Notes: a model not told the origin generated them from the sequence alone. A DNA stretch of 41,126 nucleotides from an uncultured bacterium (GCA_949288725.1 CASELF010000078.1:1-41126); one strand, 5' to 3'; shown: positions 1 through 8,622, counted from the stretch's first letter. Numbers and translations are program-made.

Positions 1-687
1 ATATCCAAGCCTGAAAATATGCTAAAAACTATATATACGGCTTGCAGAACTTGTTATAGTGCAGATTATCCTATAAATATATATGAAGGTGCAGTTGACG
101 AAGACAAAATGTTGAAACTTATAAAAAGAGTTATAGGTTCAGGTCATTATTCTACGATAGAACATATTCAAGTAAGTTTTGCCATTTCAAATGTTTCAAG
201 AGCTTGCACTCATCAATTAGTAAGACATCGTCATATGTCTTTTTCTCAAAAATCACAACGCTATGTAAAAGAAAAAGGTCAATTTGACTATATTATTCCT
301 CCAACAATAGATAAAAATCCCGAATTGAAGGAAAAATTTATAAACTTTATGGGGCAGATATCTCAGCAGTACCAAGAGTTTGTAGAAGCAGGAATTCCGG
401 CAGAAGATGCTCGTTTTGTAATGCCTAATGCAGCAGCAAGTTCTCTTGTTGCAAGTTTGAACCTTAGAGAAATGATTCACCTTGCAAATTTAAGACTATG
501 TACAAGAGCACAATACGAAATCAGAATGCTTGTCAAAGGTATGTGCGATGCACTTGTTGCAGAAGAACCTTGGTTAAAAGAGTATCTTGTTCCAAAATGT
601 GAACGACTTGGTTTTTGCGACGAGGACAAATCTTGTGGTCGTAAAATAACAAGAGATGAATTGTTTGCTCAAAAACAGGGGGCATAA
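1..687 (+). CDS. thyX: Flavin-dependent thymidylate synthase ThyX (5' end outside window)
   Basis: ThyX methylates dUMP to dTMP in the cytoplasm using methylene-tetrahydrofolate, FAD and NADPH; it is the alternative to ThyA. The family signature RHRxxSxxxxSxR is present as RHRHMSFSQKSQR, about residues 69-81 counted from the Met at 19. The C-terminal CGRK and the helical Leu/Arg segment around LRLCTRAQ also fit. The reading frame stays open from base 1 through the Met at 19 (residues ISKPEN before it), and ThyX proteins normally have about 20-30 residues before the RTCYS segment. The true start is therefore very probably upstream of the window, and the Met at 19 is internal. The stop codon TAA shares its last base with the ATG of dtd, so the two are translationally coupled. 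Identification is secure; only the start is unknown. Confidence 0.95.
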   Translation: MSKPENMLKTIYTACRTCYSADYPINIYEGAVDEDKMLKLIKRVIGSGHYSTIEHIQVSFAISNVSRACTHQLVRHRHMSFSQKSQRYVKEKGQFDYIIPPTIDKNPELKEKFINFMGQISQQYQEFVEAGIPAEDARFVMPNAAASSLVASLNLREMIHLANLRLCTRAQYEIRMLVKGMCDALVAEEPWLKEYLVPKCERLGFCDEDKSCGRKITRDELFAQKQGA

Positions 688-1124
688 TGAAGGCCTTAAT
701 TCAGCGGGTTAAAAGGGCATCTGTTACAATTGACGGTAAGTTGTATTCTAAAATTAATCACGGCTTGCTTGTTTTGCTTGGAGTTGTAAAAGGTGATGAG
801 AAAATAAATGCCCAGTTGCTGGCTGAAAAATTATTAAAGTTACGTATATTTGAAGATGAAAATGGCAAAATGAATAAATCTTTGCTTGATGTTAATGGCG
901 AAATGCTTGTGGTTTCTCAATTTACATTATGCGGAGATTGCAAAAAAGGGACCCGTCCAAGTTTTGATAAATCTGCCCCTCCTGAAATTGCAAATGAACT
1001 TTATGAATATTTTGTAACTCAAATAAAAATGGCAAATGTGCCTTGTCTAACCGGCAAATTCGCTGCTATGATGGATGTTGAGTTAGTCAATGACGGGCCT
1101 GTAACCTTTATGGTCGAAAAATAA
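687..1124 (+). CDS. dtd: D-aminoacyl-tRNA deacylase
   Basis: Dtd hydrolyses D-amino acids (D-Tyr and others, and Gly mischarged on tRNA-Ala) from tRNA, a proofreading step in the cytosol. The 145-residue length is the family norm. Two diagnostic motifs are visible: SQFTLCGDCKKGTRPSF (about residues 78-94), and NDGPVTF near the C-terminus, which contains the Gly-cisPro pair that enforces chirality. The N-terminus MKALIQRVKRASVTIDG is also typical. The ATG overlaps the thyX stop by one base, and a purine-rich ribosome-binding site lies inside the last thyX codons (AGGGGG at 677-682), so the two genes form an operon. Confidence 0.96.
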   Translation: MKALIQRVKRASVTIDGKLYSKINHGLLVLLGVVKGDEKINAQLLAEKLLKLRIFEDENGKMNKSLLDVNGEMLVVSQFTLCGDCKKGTRPSFDKSAPPEIANELYEYFVTQIKMANVPCLTGKFAAMMDVELVNDGPVTFMVEK

Positions 1125-1138
1125 ATTTTTAACAGGGC

Positions 1139-1167
1139 TTGCAAAGTTTTAAAATATATGTTATCAT
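1139..1167 (+). promoter_or_regulatory. Sigma-70 type promoter for the zinc-ribbon/rimM/trmD unit
   Basis: A -35 box TTGCAA (1139-1144) lies 17 bases before a -10 box TATCAT (1162-1167), which is preceded by TGT and so reads as an extended -10. The predicted transcript would have an AT-rich leader of about 105 bases before the ATG at 1282. No hairpin terminator is obvious between dtd and this promoter, so read-through from dtd is possible. Confidence 0.5.
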
Positions 1168-1281
1168 AATATCATAAGTTATATTTTTTATTTGAAATCG
1201 ATTTATATTGAGAGGATGTTACCTTAGATTTAATTTTATTGGATGTATTATTTTTTTATTTTTTATTAAGAGGCTTTTATT

Positions 1282-2361
1282 ATGTATGTAAACAAGTGCA
1301 TTAAGTGCGGTCGTGAGTTTGAAACAAAAAATCCCAAAAGAGTTATTTGCCCGGAATGTTTATATCCGGATAAAAAAATGATGTTAAATGCCCCATCTCC
1401 ACAACCATCAGAAGGAGAAAACGCTTCTGCATCTACAACTTTACAAGAACAGCCGGTACGTAGTTATTCTACTGAAAATAATCCGCAGTTCTATAACAGT
1501 TATTCTAGTGGTGGAAGAGAAAATCAACAGAATTATAACCGTCCTCAAAGACAGTATAATAACCAAGGCGGATATAATAGAGACAACCGTCAAGGCGGAT
1601 ACAACAGAAATAATTATAATAGCCGTTACAACAACCAAGGCGGATATAATAGAGATAATCGTCAGGGCGGGTACAACAGAAATAATTATAACAGACAAGG
1701 CGGCTACAATAACAGACCGCAAAGACGTCCTCAAAACAACAGATTTAATAACAGACGTCCAAATAACAGAAATGCTGCACCTAAGCAGTTGTTAGTAAGC
1801 AGAGAACAATTAGAACAAATTGAATTGTTGTATAAATTGATGTTACCGTTACCAAATCCGGATGCACATGAAGTTATTGCAGAAAAAATTGGTCTAGAAC
1901 CAAGAAAGGTATTTTTCGGTATAAATCTAATAAGACAAAAGATGATGTTACCAAAATTACCGTTCCCTAAACGTAAATTAGCAATAACACCTGATCAGTT
2001 AAATGCAATAAAAATGCTTTATGAACCTTTATTGCCATTGCCTCCAATAGGTTGTCACAAAATTATTGCGGCTCAATTAAAAATGGATGAATGGAGAGTT
2101 CACGTAGGTATTGGTTTGGTACGTTCTCAAATGGGCTTAGAGCGCTGGAATCAAGAAAGAGAAGATGCGCCTGAAGAATTTAAAAAGGAACATCAAGCAA
2201 AGTTAGAGGCGCAAAAGGCTGAACAAGCATCTGAAAAAGCAAAAGCAGAAGATGCAAAACCTGCTGAAGAACCTGCAAATGCAACTACAGAGGCTGATGC
2301 TGAACCACCAAAGAAGAAACGAGGAAGAAAACCTAAATCTGAAACCGTTGCGGAAGAATAG
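1282..2361 (+). CDS. Zinc-ribbon, Asn/Gly/Arg/Tyr-rich protein with two homologous C-terminal repeats
   Basis: No named family is recognised for the whole 359-residue protein. It begins with a four-cysteine zinc ribbon (C6-x2-C9 and C23-P-E-C26). A low-complexity stretch rich in N, G, R, Y and Q follows (residues about 70-165), containing a 24-residue tandem duplication built on QGGYNR. Next come two homologous segments of about 57 residues (roughly 169-228 and 231-288), sharing the pattern QLxxIxxLYxxxLPLPxxxxHxxIAxxx...VxxGIxLxRxxM. They are helical and resemble small helix-turn-helix units. The tail is charged and Ala/Lys/Glu-rich and ends in an AT-hook-like PKKKRGRKPK. An RNA- or DNA-binding role is plausible: RGG/YN-rich tails bind RNA, and only two bases separate it from rimM in a unit with trmD. 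That role is inference. The start is supported by AAGAGG at 1268-1273. Confidence 0.8.
   Translation: MYVNKCIKCGREFETKNPKRVICPECLYPDKKMMLNAPSPQPSEGENASASTTLQEQPVRSYSTENNPQFYNSYSSGGRENQQNYNRPQRQYNNQGGYNRDNRQGGYNRNNYNSRYNNQGGYNRDNRQGGYNRNNYNRQGGYNNRPQRRPQNNRFNNRRPNNRNAAPKQLLVSREQLEQIELLYKLMLPLPNPDAHEVIAEKIGLEPRKVFFGINLIRQKMMLPKLPFPKRKLAITPDQLNAIKMLYEPLLPLPPIGCHKIIAAQLKMDEWRVHVGIGLVRSQMGLERWNQEREDAPEEFKKEHQAKLEAQKAEQASEKAKAEDAKPAEEPANATTEADAEPPKKKRGRKPKSETVAEE
1555..1698 (+). repeat. 72-bp tandem duplication coding the QGGYNR-rich segment
   Basis: Two in-frame 72-base units (1555-1626 and 1627-1698) each code for about YNNQGGYNRDNRQGGYNRNN plus four residues. The second copy differs mostly at third positions. 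Inside each unit there is a smaller GGYNR periodicity. The region encodes the disordered linker between the zinc ribbon and the paired C-terminal repeats. Confidence 0.8.
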
Positions 2362-2363
2362 TT

Positions 2364-2879
2364 ATGGTTAAATACGTTTCTGTCGGAAAAATATTAAATT
2401 TTCATGGAATTAAGGGTGAAGCAAAGATTGGTTGTTCCAGAACTCAACAAGATTTTGTTATGTCTTTAGATACTGTTTATCTAAAGAATAATGGTGATTA
2501 TGTACCTTTGGAGATAGAATCTATACGTCAAAATAAGAATATTTTAATTGCGAAATTTGCAGGAATAGATTCTATTAATGATCTTTTACCATATAAAGGT
2601 GAATTGTTATTTGTCGATGAAGATGTTATCAGAAACAGTTTGGAAGAAGATGAGTTTTTGATAGATGAACTTGTCGGGTTGAATGTTTTTGATAATGAGA
2701 GTGGAAAGAAACTTGGTTTTGTTATTGGTGTGTCTAATAACGGGGCGAGTGATTTAATTTCTGTTAAAACAAATTCTAAGAAAGTTTGTTTAATCCCTTT
2801 TGTAAAGGCGATTGTTCCTGTTGTCGATTTGAAGGAAAAGAAAATCCTTATTAATAATTTGGAAGGTTTATTGGAATGA
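2364..2879 (+). CDS. rimM: Ribosome maturation factor RimM
   Basis: RimM binds uS19 and assists maturation of the 30S head and processing of 16S rRNA. The N-terminal half starts with KYVSVGKILNFHGIKGEAKI, the conserved beta-barrel start of the family. The C-terminal PRC-barrel part shows ELVGLNVFD, IGVSNNGASDLISVK and LIPFVKAIVP. At 171 residues the length is normal. Its stop overlaps the trmD start by four bases (ATGA), the classic rimM-trmD coupling. The flanking rpsP and rplS of the usual rpsP-rimM-trmD-rplS operon are absent; the zinc-ribbon gene takes the upstream slot. Confidence 0.95.
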   Translation: MVKYVSVGKILNFHGIKGEAKIGCSRTQQDFVMSLDTVYLKNNGDYVPLEIESIRQNKNILIAKFAGIDSINDLLPYKGELLFVDEDVIRNSLEEDEFLIDELVGLNVFDNESGKKLGFVIGVSNNGASDLISVKTNSKKVCLIPFVKAIVPVVDLKEKKILINNLEGLLE

Positions 2880-3574
2880 GGTTTGATGTATTAACTCTTT
2901 TCCCTGAGATAATTACAAATTATTGTGATGTAAGTATAATGAAGCGAGCAAAGGAGAGTAATGTCTTTTGCCTAAATACAATTAATCCACGAGATTATAC
3001 GTTAGATAAACATAAGAAGGTTGATGATACGCCATACGGAGGCGGAGCGGGGATGGTATTAATGGCACAGCCTTATGTCGATGCTTATGAGTCTGTTGAA
3101 AAGTTGGATAATTCAATTACTGTTATGCTGACGCCGCAAGGAGAACCTTTAACAGAAAAAATTGTTTTATCCTTGGCAAATTATAATCAAATTATTATGC
3201 TATGCGGACATTATGAAGGTTTTGATGAGCGAATAAGAGATATTATAAAGCCCAAAGAAATTTCCATTGGAGATTTTGTTCTGACAGGCGGAGAATTGCC
3301 TGCATTATGCTTGATAGATGCTGTAAGTCGAAAAATTGAAGGAACTTTGGGTAAGATTGAATCAGCGGAAGAAGATAGTTTTTCAAATGGCTTGTTAGAA
3401 TATCCTCAATACACAAAGCCAAGAGATTATAGAGGGTATTTGGTGCCGGAAGTTTTATTAAACGGTAATCATAAAGAAATAAATAAATTCCGTTTTGAAC
3501 AACAAATACAGAGAACTAAAGATAAACGTCCTGATTTGTATCAATCGTATTTAAAAAATCATTCTGATAAATAG
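2876..3574 (+). CDS. trmD: tRNA (guanine-N1-)-methyltransferase TrmD
   Basis: TrmD methylates N1 of G37 in tRNAs that read CNN codons, using S-adenosylmethionine, which prevents +1 frameshifting. It is a SPOUT enzyme with a trefoil knot. Visible signatures are MRFDVLTLFPEI at the start, DDTPYGGGAGMV (about 50-61), the cofactor-binding CGHYEGFDERI (about 113-123), the knot segment SIGDFVLTGGE, and EYPQYTKPRDYRGYLVPEVL in the linker region. The 232 residues match the family. It overlaps rimM by four bases and is the last gene of the unit; the gene beyond it is convergent and only six bases separate the two stop codons. Confidence 0.97.
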   Translation: MRFDVLTLFPEIITNYCDVSIMKRAKESNVFCLNTINPRDYTLDKHKKVDDTPYGGGAGMVLMAQPYVDAYESVEKLDNSITVMLTPQGEPLTEKIVLSLANYNQIIMLCGHYEGFDERIRDIIKPKEISIGDFVLTGGELPALCLIDAVSRKIEGTLGKIESAEEDSFSNGLLEYPQYTKPRDYRGYLVPEVLLNGNHKEINKFRFEQQIQRTKDKRPDLYQSYLKNHSDK

Positions 3575-3580
3575 AACTAT

Positions 3581-4054
3581 TTATTCTAATGGGCCTTTAG
3601 GAACTCCGATGCCAAAGAAGTTAACTACTAATTTCCCAAAGCCGTATACTAAAGCTGCTCCTGCACATATTTTAGAAGGTAAACCTTTAGTTAATAACGC
3701 ACCAAGACCAAGAGCAAAAGGAACTACATGGCTTGTTAACATTGAGGTAAAGCCTTTTACATATCCGATACCAAGATTAAAAAATCTTCTCCAAGTTTGA
3801 TCAATTTCCATTCCGAACGCGCCATCTTTTACTTTTTGAGCAACTGTACTCATTCCGGAATTGTATAGAGAATTGTTCAAATAGTGTGATGCTGCTGACA
3901 CATCTTTTTCTGTTGCATAAGTATCACTTTCAAGTTTTGCAACACGATGTGCATCATATCCAACCAAGCCTAGTGTTGCTAATCCAACACCTTTTGCTGC
4001 ATAATTCCCAATATTTCCGCTAAGTTTTCTTGTTATTGTATTTAACACGCTCAT
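3581..4054 (-). CDS. Hypothetical Gly/Ala-rich protein with hydrophobic segments
   Basis: This 157-residue protein is not recognised. I place the start at the ATG reading MSVLNTITRKL (4054) because AAAGG lies seven bases upstream; a longer reading from a TTG at 4072 would put that ribosome-binding site inside the gene. Two segments are hydrophobic and Gly/Ala-rich: NYAAKGVGLATLGLVGYDA near the start, and SHVVPFALGLGALLTKGLPS leading into KICAGAALVYGFGKLVVNFFG at the C-terminus. A more polar helical part lies between them. Peripheral or integral membrane association is likely, but no signal peptide is evident. It follows the HEAT-like protein at 4954-4076 with about 21 bases between them and is probably cotranscribed with it. 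Confidence 0.7.
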   Translation of the reverse strand: MSVLNTITRKLSGNIGNYAAKGVGLATLGLVGYDAHRVAKLESDTYATEKDVSAASHYLNNSLYNSGMSTVAQKVKDGAFGMEIDQTWRRFFNLGIGYVKGFTSMLTSHVVPFALGLGALLTKGLPSKICAGAALVYGFGKLVVNFFGIGVPKGPLE

Positions 4055-4075
4055 AAATCTACCTTTCACCAACTA

Positions 4076-4954
4076 TTATTTAGTATTGTCTTTTGGTGTC
4101 ATTGTATTTGTATTATTTGTTGTTTTTGTTTCTGTTGTTTCTTGTTTTGGCTTTTCTTTTACTTCAAATTCTTTTTCTACTGGTTTGCTTGCCATTCGTA
4201 GCAGAATTTTGTTTGCATCAACGGCATCTTGACCGTATCCGCTATCACTTTGCTGCATTTTCTTCAATACATTTACTGTGTAATCGTCACCATCAACTAG
4301 TCTGCCATCTAGTGCTGTCAATGCTAACAATCTTATTTCATCTGAAGGGTCTTGTAGCATTTTATTGATTAATGCAGTTAGGGCTTTGTCATCATGACGT
4401 GAATCATCTTCTTGAAGTCGTGCATAAACATCTTTTGCAGCATTTAATCTAATTTTGCTGTCCTGGCTGTTTAAGTAACTTTCAAGCATTCTTATATAGT
4501 CATCATTTAATTCAACAATTTTTCGTTTTTCAGTCTTTTTATTGTTTTGACTATTTTTTGTTTCTGTTGTTGTACTTGTTTGGTTAGCACTGTTTACTTG
4601 TGGCAAAGTCGTGTTTGGATGCATTTTACCATCTTGCCCAAGAGAATTTGTATAATAACCGGAAGGGTAACAAGGCGCATTAACATTGTAAGTTGGTGCG
4701 GCTGAACCTGGTGTTGCTACAGAAGGGTTAAATATCTGAATATTTACACCTGCTGCTGTTGCAGGAACCTGCACATTCTGCCCTTGAGGTTGAGAGTAAC
4801 ACGGCGGATAATATGGTATCTGCGGTGGAACATACCCAGGATTGCATTGTTGCGTTGTGTATGTTTGTCCGTTACTCGTCGGCTGGGTTGTATTAACTCC
4901 TTGTGATGTTGTGCCTGCCGGTTGTTTTATGTTTTGATTTGGTGTAACCTGCAT
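4076..4954 (-). CDS. Pro/Gln/Asn-rich protein with C-terminal HEAT-like repeats
   Basis: The 292 residues split in two. Residues 1-140 are low complexity, rich in Q, P, T, N and Y, with scattered Cys (QCNPGYVPPQIPYYPPCY). They contain the motif VNIQIFNPSV (70-79), which recurs as VNIEINNPTV in the protein at 17366-18472. Residues about 145-260 are alpha-helical and read like two to three degenerate HEAT/Armadillo repeats (YIRMLESYLNSQDSKIRLNA, then ALINKMLQDPSDEIRLLALT). The tail is Lys/Glu/Thr-rich. No signal peptide is seen. The domain plan suggests a protein-protein interaction scaffold; the function is unknown. AGGG lies about 11 bases before the start. Confidence 0.75.
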   Translation of the reverse strand: MQVTPNQNIKQPAGTTSQGVNTTQPTSNGQTYTTQQCNPGYVPPQIPYYPPCYSQPQGQNVQVPATAAGVNIQIFNPSVATPGSAAPTYNVNAPCYPSGYYTNSLGQDGKMHPNTTLPQVNSANQTSTTTETKNSQNNKKTEKRKIVELNDDYIRMLESYLNSQDSKIRLNAAKDVYARLQEDDSRHDDKALTALINKMLQDPSDEIRLLALTALDGRLVDGDDYTVNVLKKMQQSDSGYGQDAVDANKILLRMASKPVEKEFEVKEKPKQETTETKTTNNTNTMTPKDNTK

Positions 4955-5041
4955 AATACAAATTTCCCTATTTCTACCTATCTATTAATATAAAGTATTA
5001 TTATTAGGAAAATTTGCTTATTTGTAACGATTTATTACAGA

Positions 5042-7558
5042 TTAGTAACCTTGTTTTGCCCTCAAGTTATCTACTTTCAATTTGTAGAAATCAACATTCA
5101 TATTTAATTTCGTACCAATTTCTAAAAGTGCGTCTATGAATTTTAAGTCTTTTTCTTTTAGTTCTTGGTTTTTATTATCCATTAAGTAGCCTATTCTGTG
5201 ATAAATTTTACCATAATAAATATTTTGGGCTTCAGAAATATCTATTTGCAGTTCTAATTGATCTATCAAGTCAAACAAATCAATAATGGCTTCAGCTTGC
5301 TGATATTCAAAACTTTTAGTCAATCGTTTAAGATTGTTGATAACTTTTCTTGTATAAGATTGGTTGGATGGAGTTTTGTCTATCTGGATATTAATTTTTT
5401 TCGCTTCATAGTTAATATCTTTAATTTGCTGAATAACTGCTTTTTCTACAAATCCGTCAGAATGAGTTAAAAGTTCGTTGTAACTTTTACTCAACGCATA
5501 CCCTGCTGAAATTTTAAATTCATTAGGTATTTCAAGTCCTAAACTCTGCATATGATATATTGAAGATTTTCCTTGTTCATATATATCCTTGTATGCGTTA
5601 GAGAATTTTTCCATTTGACCTTTTAATAGTATTTGTAGAATTTTCTTTCTTTCTTCGATAAATATATCTTTCAAAGTGAAATATTCTTTTCCAAATTTTT
5701 CATCTAAAGTTCTTATAATTTCAGTCAAAGGATTAAGCATGAATATTTTGTTCAAGGTATTTTTTAATTCTTGATATTCACCCATATTAGTAAATTCTTT
5801 TATTGCACAATGGAAATCCCCGCCAGAGTATTGCATAAGCGCAAATACTAAGTTAGATTTTTGTAAGGTAACTTTTGAGTATATCTCAATATTACCTGTG
5901 ATTAAATTAGAATTACCTTTTTGAACCCTTTGATAATCTAATCTTTTTACAGTGTAGCAATATACATCTTCTTCATCTTCAAATTCTTGATATAGAGATG
6001 AAATAGCCCATAAACAAGCAATCTGTCTGAGTGTAACAACAGAAGGTTTTACCCAACTTTCGTAAATGTTTTTACCGGTTCCAAACTCAGGAATGTTACT
6101 TTTTGCTTGATCAAGAATTTCAAGGAATTTACTTTCGTAATCATCCTTGCTGAAGTTTGCCGCCAATTGCATTGCTCTTGCTGCATATTTCATAATTTGG
6201 ACAGTTTCAATACCTGAAATTTCAGAGAAAAACCAACCGCAACTTGTGTACATTAACATTGCTTGTCGTTGCATTTCAAGTAATTTCATTCCAAGTACGC
6301 AATCTTCTTCTTGTAAATCAGCCTTGAAGTGTTCCTTTTGGAAGTTTTTAATTTTTGAATATGTTCTGTCTAAAATAACATCAATATACTCGTTTCTGAC
6401 TTCCCAAGGATTTTTATTAAAATATTTTTCGCCTTGTTTTTCAAAAACTTTTGCAAGATTATCTCTCAAGTAATCCAGCGCATCTCTCAGAGGTTTTCTC
6501 CATTTTTGATTCCAACCTGGATGACCACCTGTAGAGCAGCCACAATCTTCTTTCCATCTGCCAACCCCATGGAAACAACTCCACGATGAGGCTTGTTTTA
6601 TGTCGACTTCATAATCGCTTCTGTACAAGTCGAGATATTCACCATAATTTGTTATTTTAAATCCTTCGTCTTCAGCCTTAATCTTCAGAACATAAGCCAA
6701 AGCCATATCTCCAAATTTTGTATGGTGTCCGTAACTTTCGCCATCAGTTGCAATATTTATCAACTGTGGATAATTTCTATATTCGGAAACCCCTTCCTTT
6801 AATCGTTTTATAAATTTATTCCCATCTGTTAATAATTCATCAAATGCTACAGAACGAGAAATTGCACCATCATAGAAAAATAAATCAATTGATTTTGTTG
6901 GGTCACTTTTAATTGTATATTTGTAAGATCTTGCAGGATCTATATTTCCCCAACTTACATCTTGCCAATCTTTATCAGTCGATTTTTTCATTTTTAAGGC
7001 TTGGTATGGTGATAAAATGGTGAATTTTATGCCATTATCAACAAGCACTTTTAGAGTTTCATCATCAACTGCGGTTTCTGCAAGCCAAATACCTTCAGGC
7101 TTTCTGCCAAATCGGTATTCAAAATCTCTAATACCCCATTTTACTTGAGTAACTTTATCTCTATAATTTGCCAAAGGCATAATCATGTGATTATAAACTT
7201 GTGCAATAGCATTTCCATGTCCGTTATGAGCCGAAATACTTTCAATATCAGCCTTGATAATTCTTTCATAAGTCTTTGGTGAATATTTTTCCATCCATGA
7301 AAGTAATGTAGGTCCGAAGTTAAAACTCATGTGTTCATAGTTATTAACAATATCAAGAATACGATTTCTGTTATCAACAATTCTTGATACTGAATTCGGA
7401 TTGTAGCATTCTTTGCAAATTCTTTCATTCCAATCATGGAACGGCAGGGCACTGTCTTGAAGTTCAATAGCCTCAAGCCAAGGGTTCTCTCTTGGTGGTT
7501 GATAAAAGTGCCCGTGTATTGTTAAAAATTTTTCTTTAGATTTTGTTTCATTGCTCAT
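5042..7558 (-). CDS. Glycoside hydrolase family 57 protein with DUF3536
   Basis: GH57 enzymes are retaining alpha-glucanases or 4-alpha-glucanotransferases acting on glycogen or starch-like glucans. The GH57 N-terminal motif appears as TIHGHFYQPPREN (13-25). The likely nucleophile Glu161 sits in GIWLAETAVD and the likely acid/base Asp272 in NIATDGESYGHH. After the barrel comes a Cys/Trp-rich stretch (SSWSCFHGVGRWKEDCGC), then a long helical C-terminal half typical of the DUF3536 subfamily. The 838 residues fit that subfamily. No signal peptide is present, so it is probably cytosolic and involved in storage polysaccharide handling. Exact activity cannot be read from sequence. It follows the OB-fold-like gene by 29 bases in the same direction. 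Confidence 0.88.
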   Translation of the reverse strand: MSNETKSKEKFLTIHGHFYQPPRENPWLEAIELQDSALPFHDWNERICKECYNPNSVSRIVDNRNRILDIVNNYEHMSFNFGPTLLSWMEKYSPKTYERIIKADIESISAHNGHGNAIAQVYNHMIMPLANYRDKVTQVKWGIRDFEYRFGRKPEGIWLAETAVDDETLKVLVDNGIKFTILSPYQALKMKKSTDKDWQDVSWGNIDPARSYKYTIKSDPTKSIDLFFYDGAISRSVAFDELLTDGNKFIKRLKEGVSEYRNYPQLINIATDGESYGHHTKFGDMALAYVLKIKAEDEGFKITNYGEYLDLYRSDYEVDIKQASSWSCFHGVGRWKEDCGCSTGGHPGWNQKWRKPLRDALDYLRDNLAKVFEKQGEKYFNKNPWEVRNEYIDVILDRTYSKIKNFQKEHFKADLQEEDCVLGMKLLEMQRQAMLMYTSCGWFFSEISGIETVQIMKYAARAMQLAANFSKDDYESKFLEILDQAKSNIPEFGTGKNIYESWVKPSVVTLRQIACLWAISSLYQEFEDEEDVYCYTVKRLDYQRVQKGNSNLITGNIEIYSKVTLQKSNLVFALMQYSGGDFHCAIKEFTNMGEYQELKNTLNKIFMLNPLTEIIRTLDEKFGKEYFTLKDIFIEERKKILQILLKGQMEKFSNAYKDIYEQGKSSIYHMQSLGLEIPNEFKISAGYALSKSYNELLTHSDGFVEKAVIQQIKDINYEAKKINIQIDKTPSNQSYTRKVINNLKRLTKSFEYQQAEAIIDLFDLIDQLELQIDISEAQNIYYGKIYHRIGYLMDNKNQELKEKDLKFIDALLEIGTKLNMNVDFYKLKVDNLRAKQGY

Positions 7559-7587
7559 AATCGTTTCCCATACTCCGTAATTTTATT

Positions 7588-8091
7588 CTATTGAAGTTTA
7601 TTTTGAGTATCTTTTTTAACCTTGTTTGTCACTTCGAACTTGTCAACATCCATCCAAGGGTCTCCAAGTGCTGTTGAAAAGACTTTTCCTGAAAATAATA
7701 TTTCATCACCTGAATCAAGGTCGATATGTTTTTCGGCAACTTCTTTAGTCAAGAATATCTTGAATTCTGAAAGCGGAATATTGTGATTTGTAATATCAGG
7801 GCGCTGAATCATAAATGAAATGTATTTTTCATGTGGTCTAAGTGCCGGTTTATAATCCAGTCCTAATGTTGAAAATTTATCAAATTTTGCCCTAATTCTT
7901 ATGTACTTATTCAAGTATTGATAAGGATTGTTAACAACGGATAGAGGGTTAACATCAATATAGCGTATTTGTTGTGGCGCTGATTGAGTGTAAGTCTGTT
8001 GAGCAAGTGTTTGAGAATTTATTATATGTGAACTTACCCCTATTCCAAGTAGTAATACTATTGATAAAACTAATATGTGTAATTTTTTCAT
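7588..8091 (-). CDS. Secreted OB-fold-like protein
   Basis: A clear signal peptide (MKKLHILVLSIVLLLGIGVSS, probably cleaved near residues 21-31) precedes a beta-rich domain of about 125 residues. The pattern is VNNPYQYLNKYIRIRAKFDKF, ISFMIQRPD, a short helix (LTKEVAEKHID), then GDEILFSGKVFSTALGDPWMDVDKFEV. This strand-helix-strand order with a 'gap-opening' first strand is what small secreted OB-folds (tRNA_anti-like) show. The fold call is inference. It has its own promoter (8125-8153) and lies 29 bases upstream of the GH57 gene, although the GH57 protein itself looks cytosolic. Substrate and role are unknown. Confidence 0.75.
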   Translation of the reverse strand: MKKLHILVLSIVLLLGIGVSSHIINSQTLAQQTYTQSAPQQIRYIDVNPLSVVNNPYQYLNKYIRIRAKFDKFSTLGLDYKPALRPHEKYISFMIQRPDITNHNIPLSEFKIFLTKEVAEKHIDLDSGDEILFSGKVFSTALGDPWMDVDKFEVTNKVKKDTQNKLQ

Positions 8092-8124
8092 TTTTACCTC
8101 TTATTTAAACTCTATTACTCTACA

Positions 8125-8153
8125 ATTTTAGCACATAATCAGTTTAAAGTGAA
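8125..8153 (-). promoter_or_regulatory. Promoter for the OB-fold/GH57 unit
   Basis: On the minus strand, TTCACT (8148-8153) is followed after 17 bases by TAAAAT (8125-8130), which is preceded by TGC to give an extended -10. It lies about 35 bases ahead of the start codon at 8091. The same TGC-TAAAAT element recurs at other promoters in this window. Confidence 0.55.
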
Positions 8154-8501
8154 CTATACAACATAGTTAATTTATAAAATCTCCCAGTATTAAGTTTTAT
8201 TACATCCCTGAAATCTTATAATCAGTGGGAGTTTAGTTTTTCCTTTGAAAAAAAAGTAATAAAATAGTCAATTTTTAGTTTTGAAAATTTTTAATATAAA
8301 TATCAGAAAATTTTGGGGATTTTAGGAAAGGGGAAATTAATGGGGAACTTATATTTACCCTGTATTTAGTTTTCTCGTTTTTTGCGTTAACCAAGTTACT
8401 TGTTTTTGCTTACAAGAATAAATATTCTTTTGGCAAAAAACCTACGCTATCTGCAAAAAATCCGCCGAACGCAAAATGGCATTCTCATCGCTATCACAAA
8501 A
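8154..8501 (+). other. Noncoding stretch, no supported gene
   Basis: This AT-rich gap between the OB-fold gene and tRNA-Arg contains no gene I can support. A strong ribosome-binding site (GGAAAGGGG, about 8325-8333) precedes an ATG at 8340 that is followed by only nine codons. Another frame nearby codes for a membrane-like stretch (IFTLYLVFSFFALTKLLVF) without a usual start and runs on into the tRNA. A weak long-range pairing of CTCCCA near 8181 with TGGGAG near 8226 is visible. I call nothing here. Confidence 0.4.
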
Positions 8502-8538
8502 AAATAAGACAGGATAGTAAAAACTATCCTGTCTTATT

Positions 8539-8539
<1 letters not shown>
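8497..8539 (-). terminator. Rho-independent terminator after tRNA-Arg
   Basis: A perfect 16-base-pair inverted repeat (arms 8502-8517 and 8524-8539, loop of six) is followed on the minus strand by a run of T residues. The right arm begins at the discriminator base of tRNA-Arg, so the hairpin starts immediately at the mature 3' end. Confidence 0.9.
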
Positions 8540-8612
<73 letters not shown>

Positions 8613-8622
8613 TTACTCAACT

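Noticed and set aside
1388..1795. Frames on both strands over the Asn/Gly/Arg-rich repeat
   Set aside because: They are shadows of the zinc-ribbon gene created by its repetitive codons and have no independent start signals.
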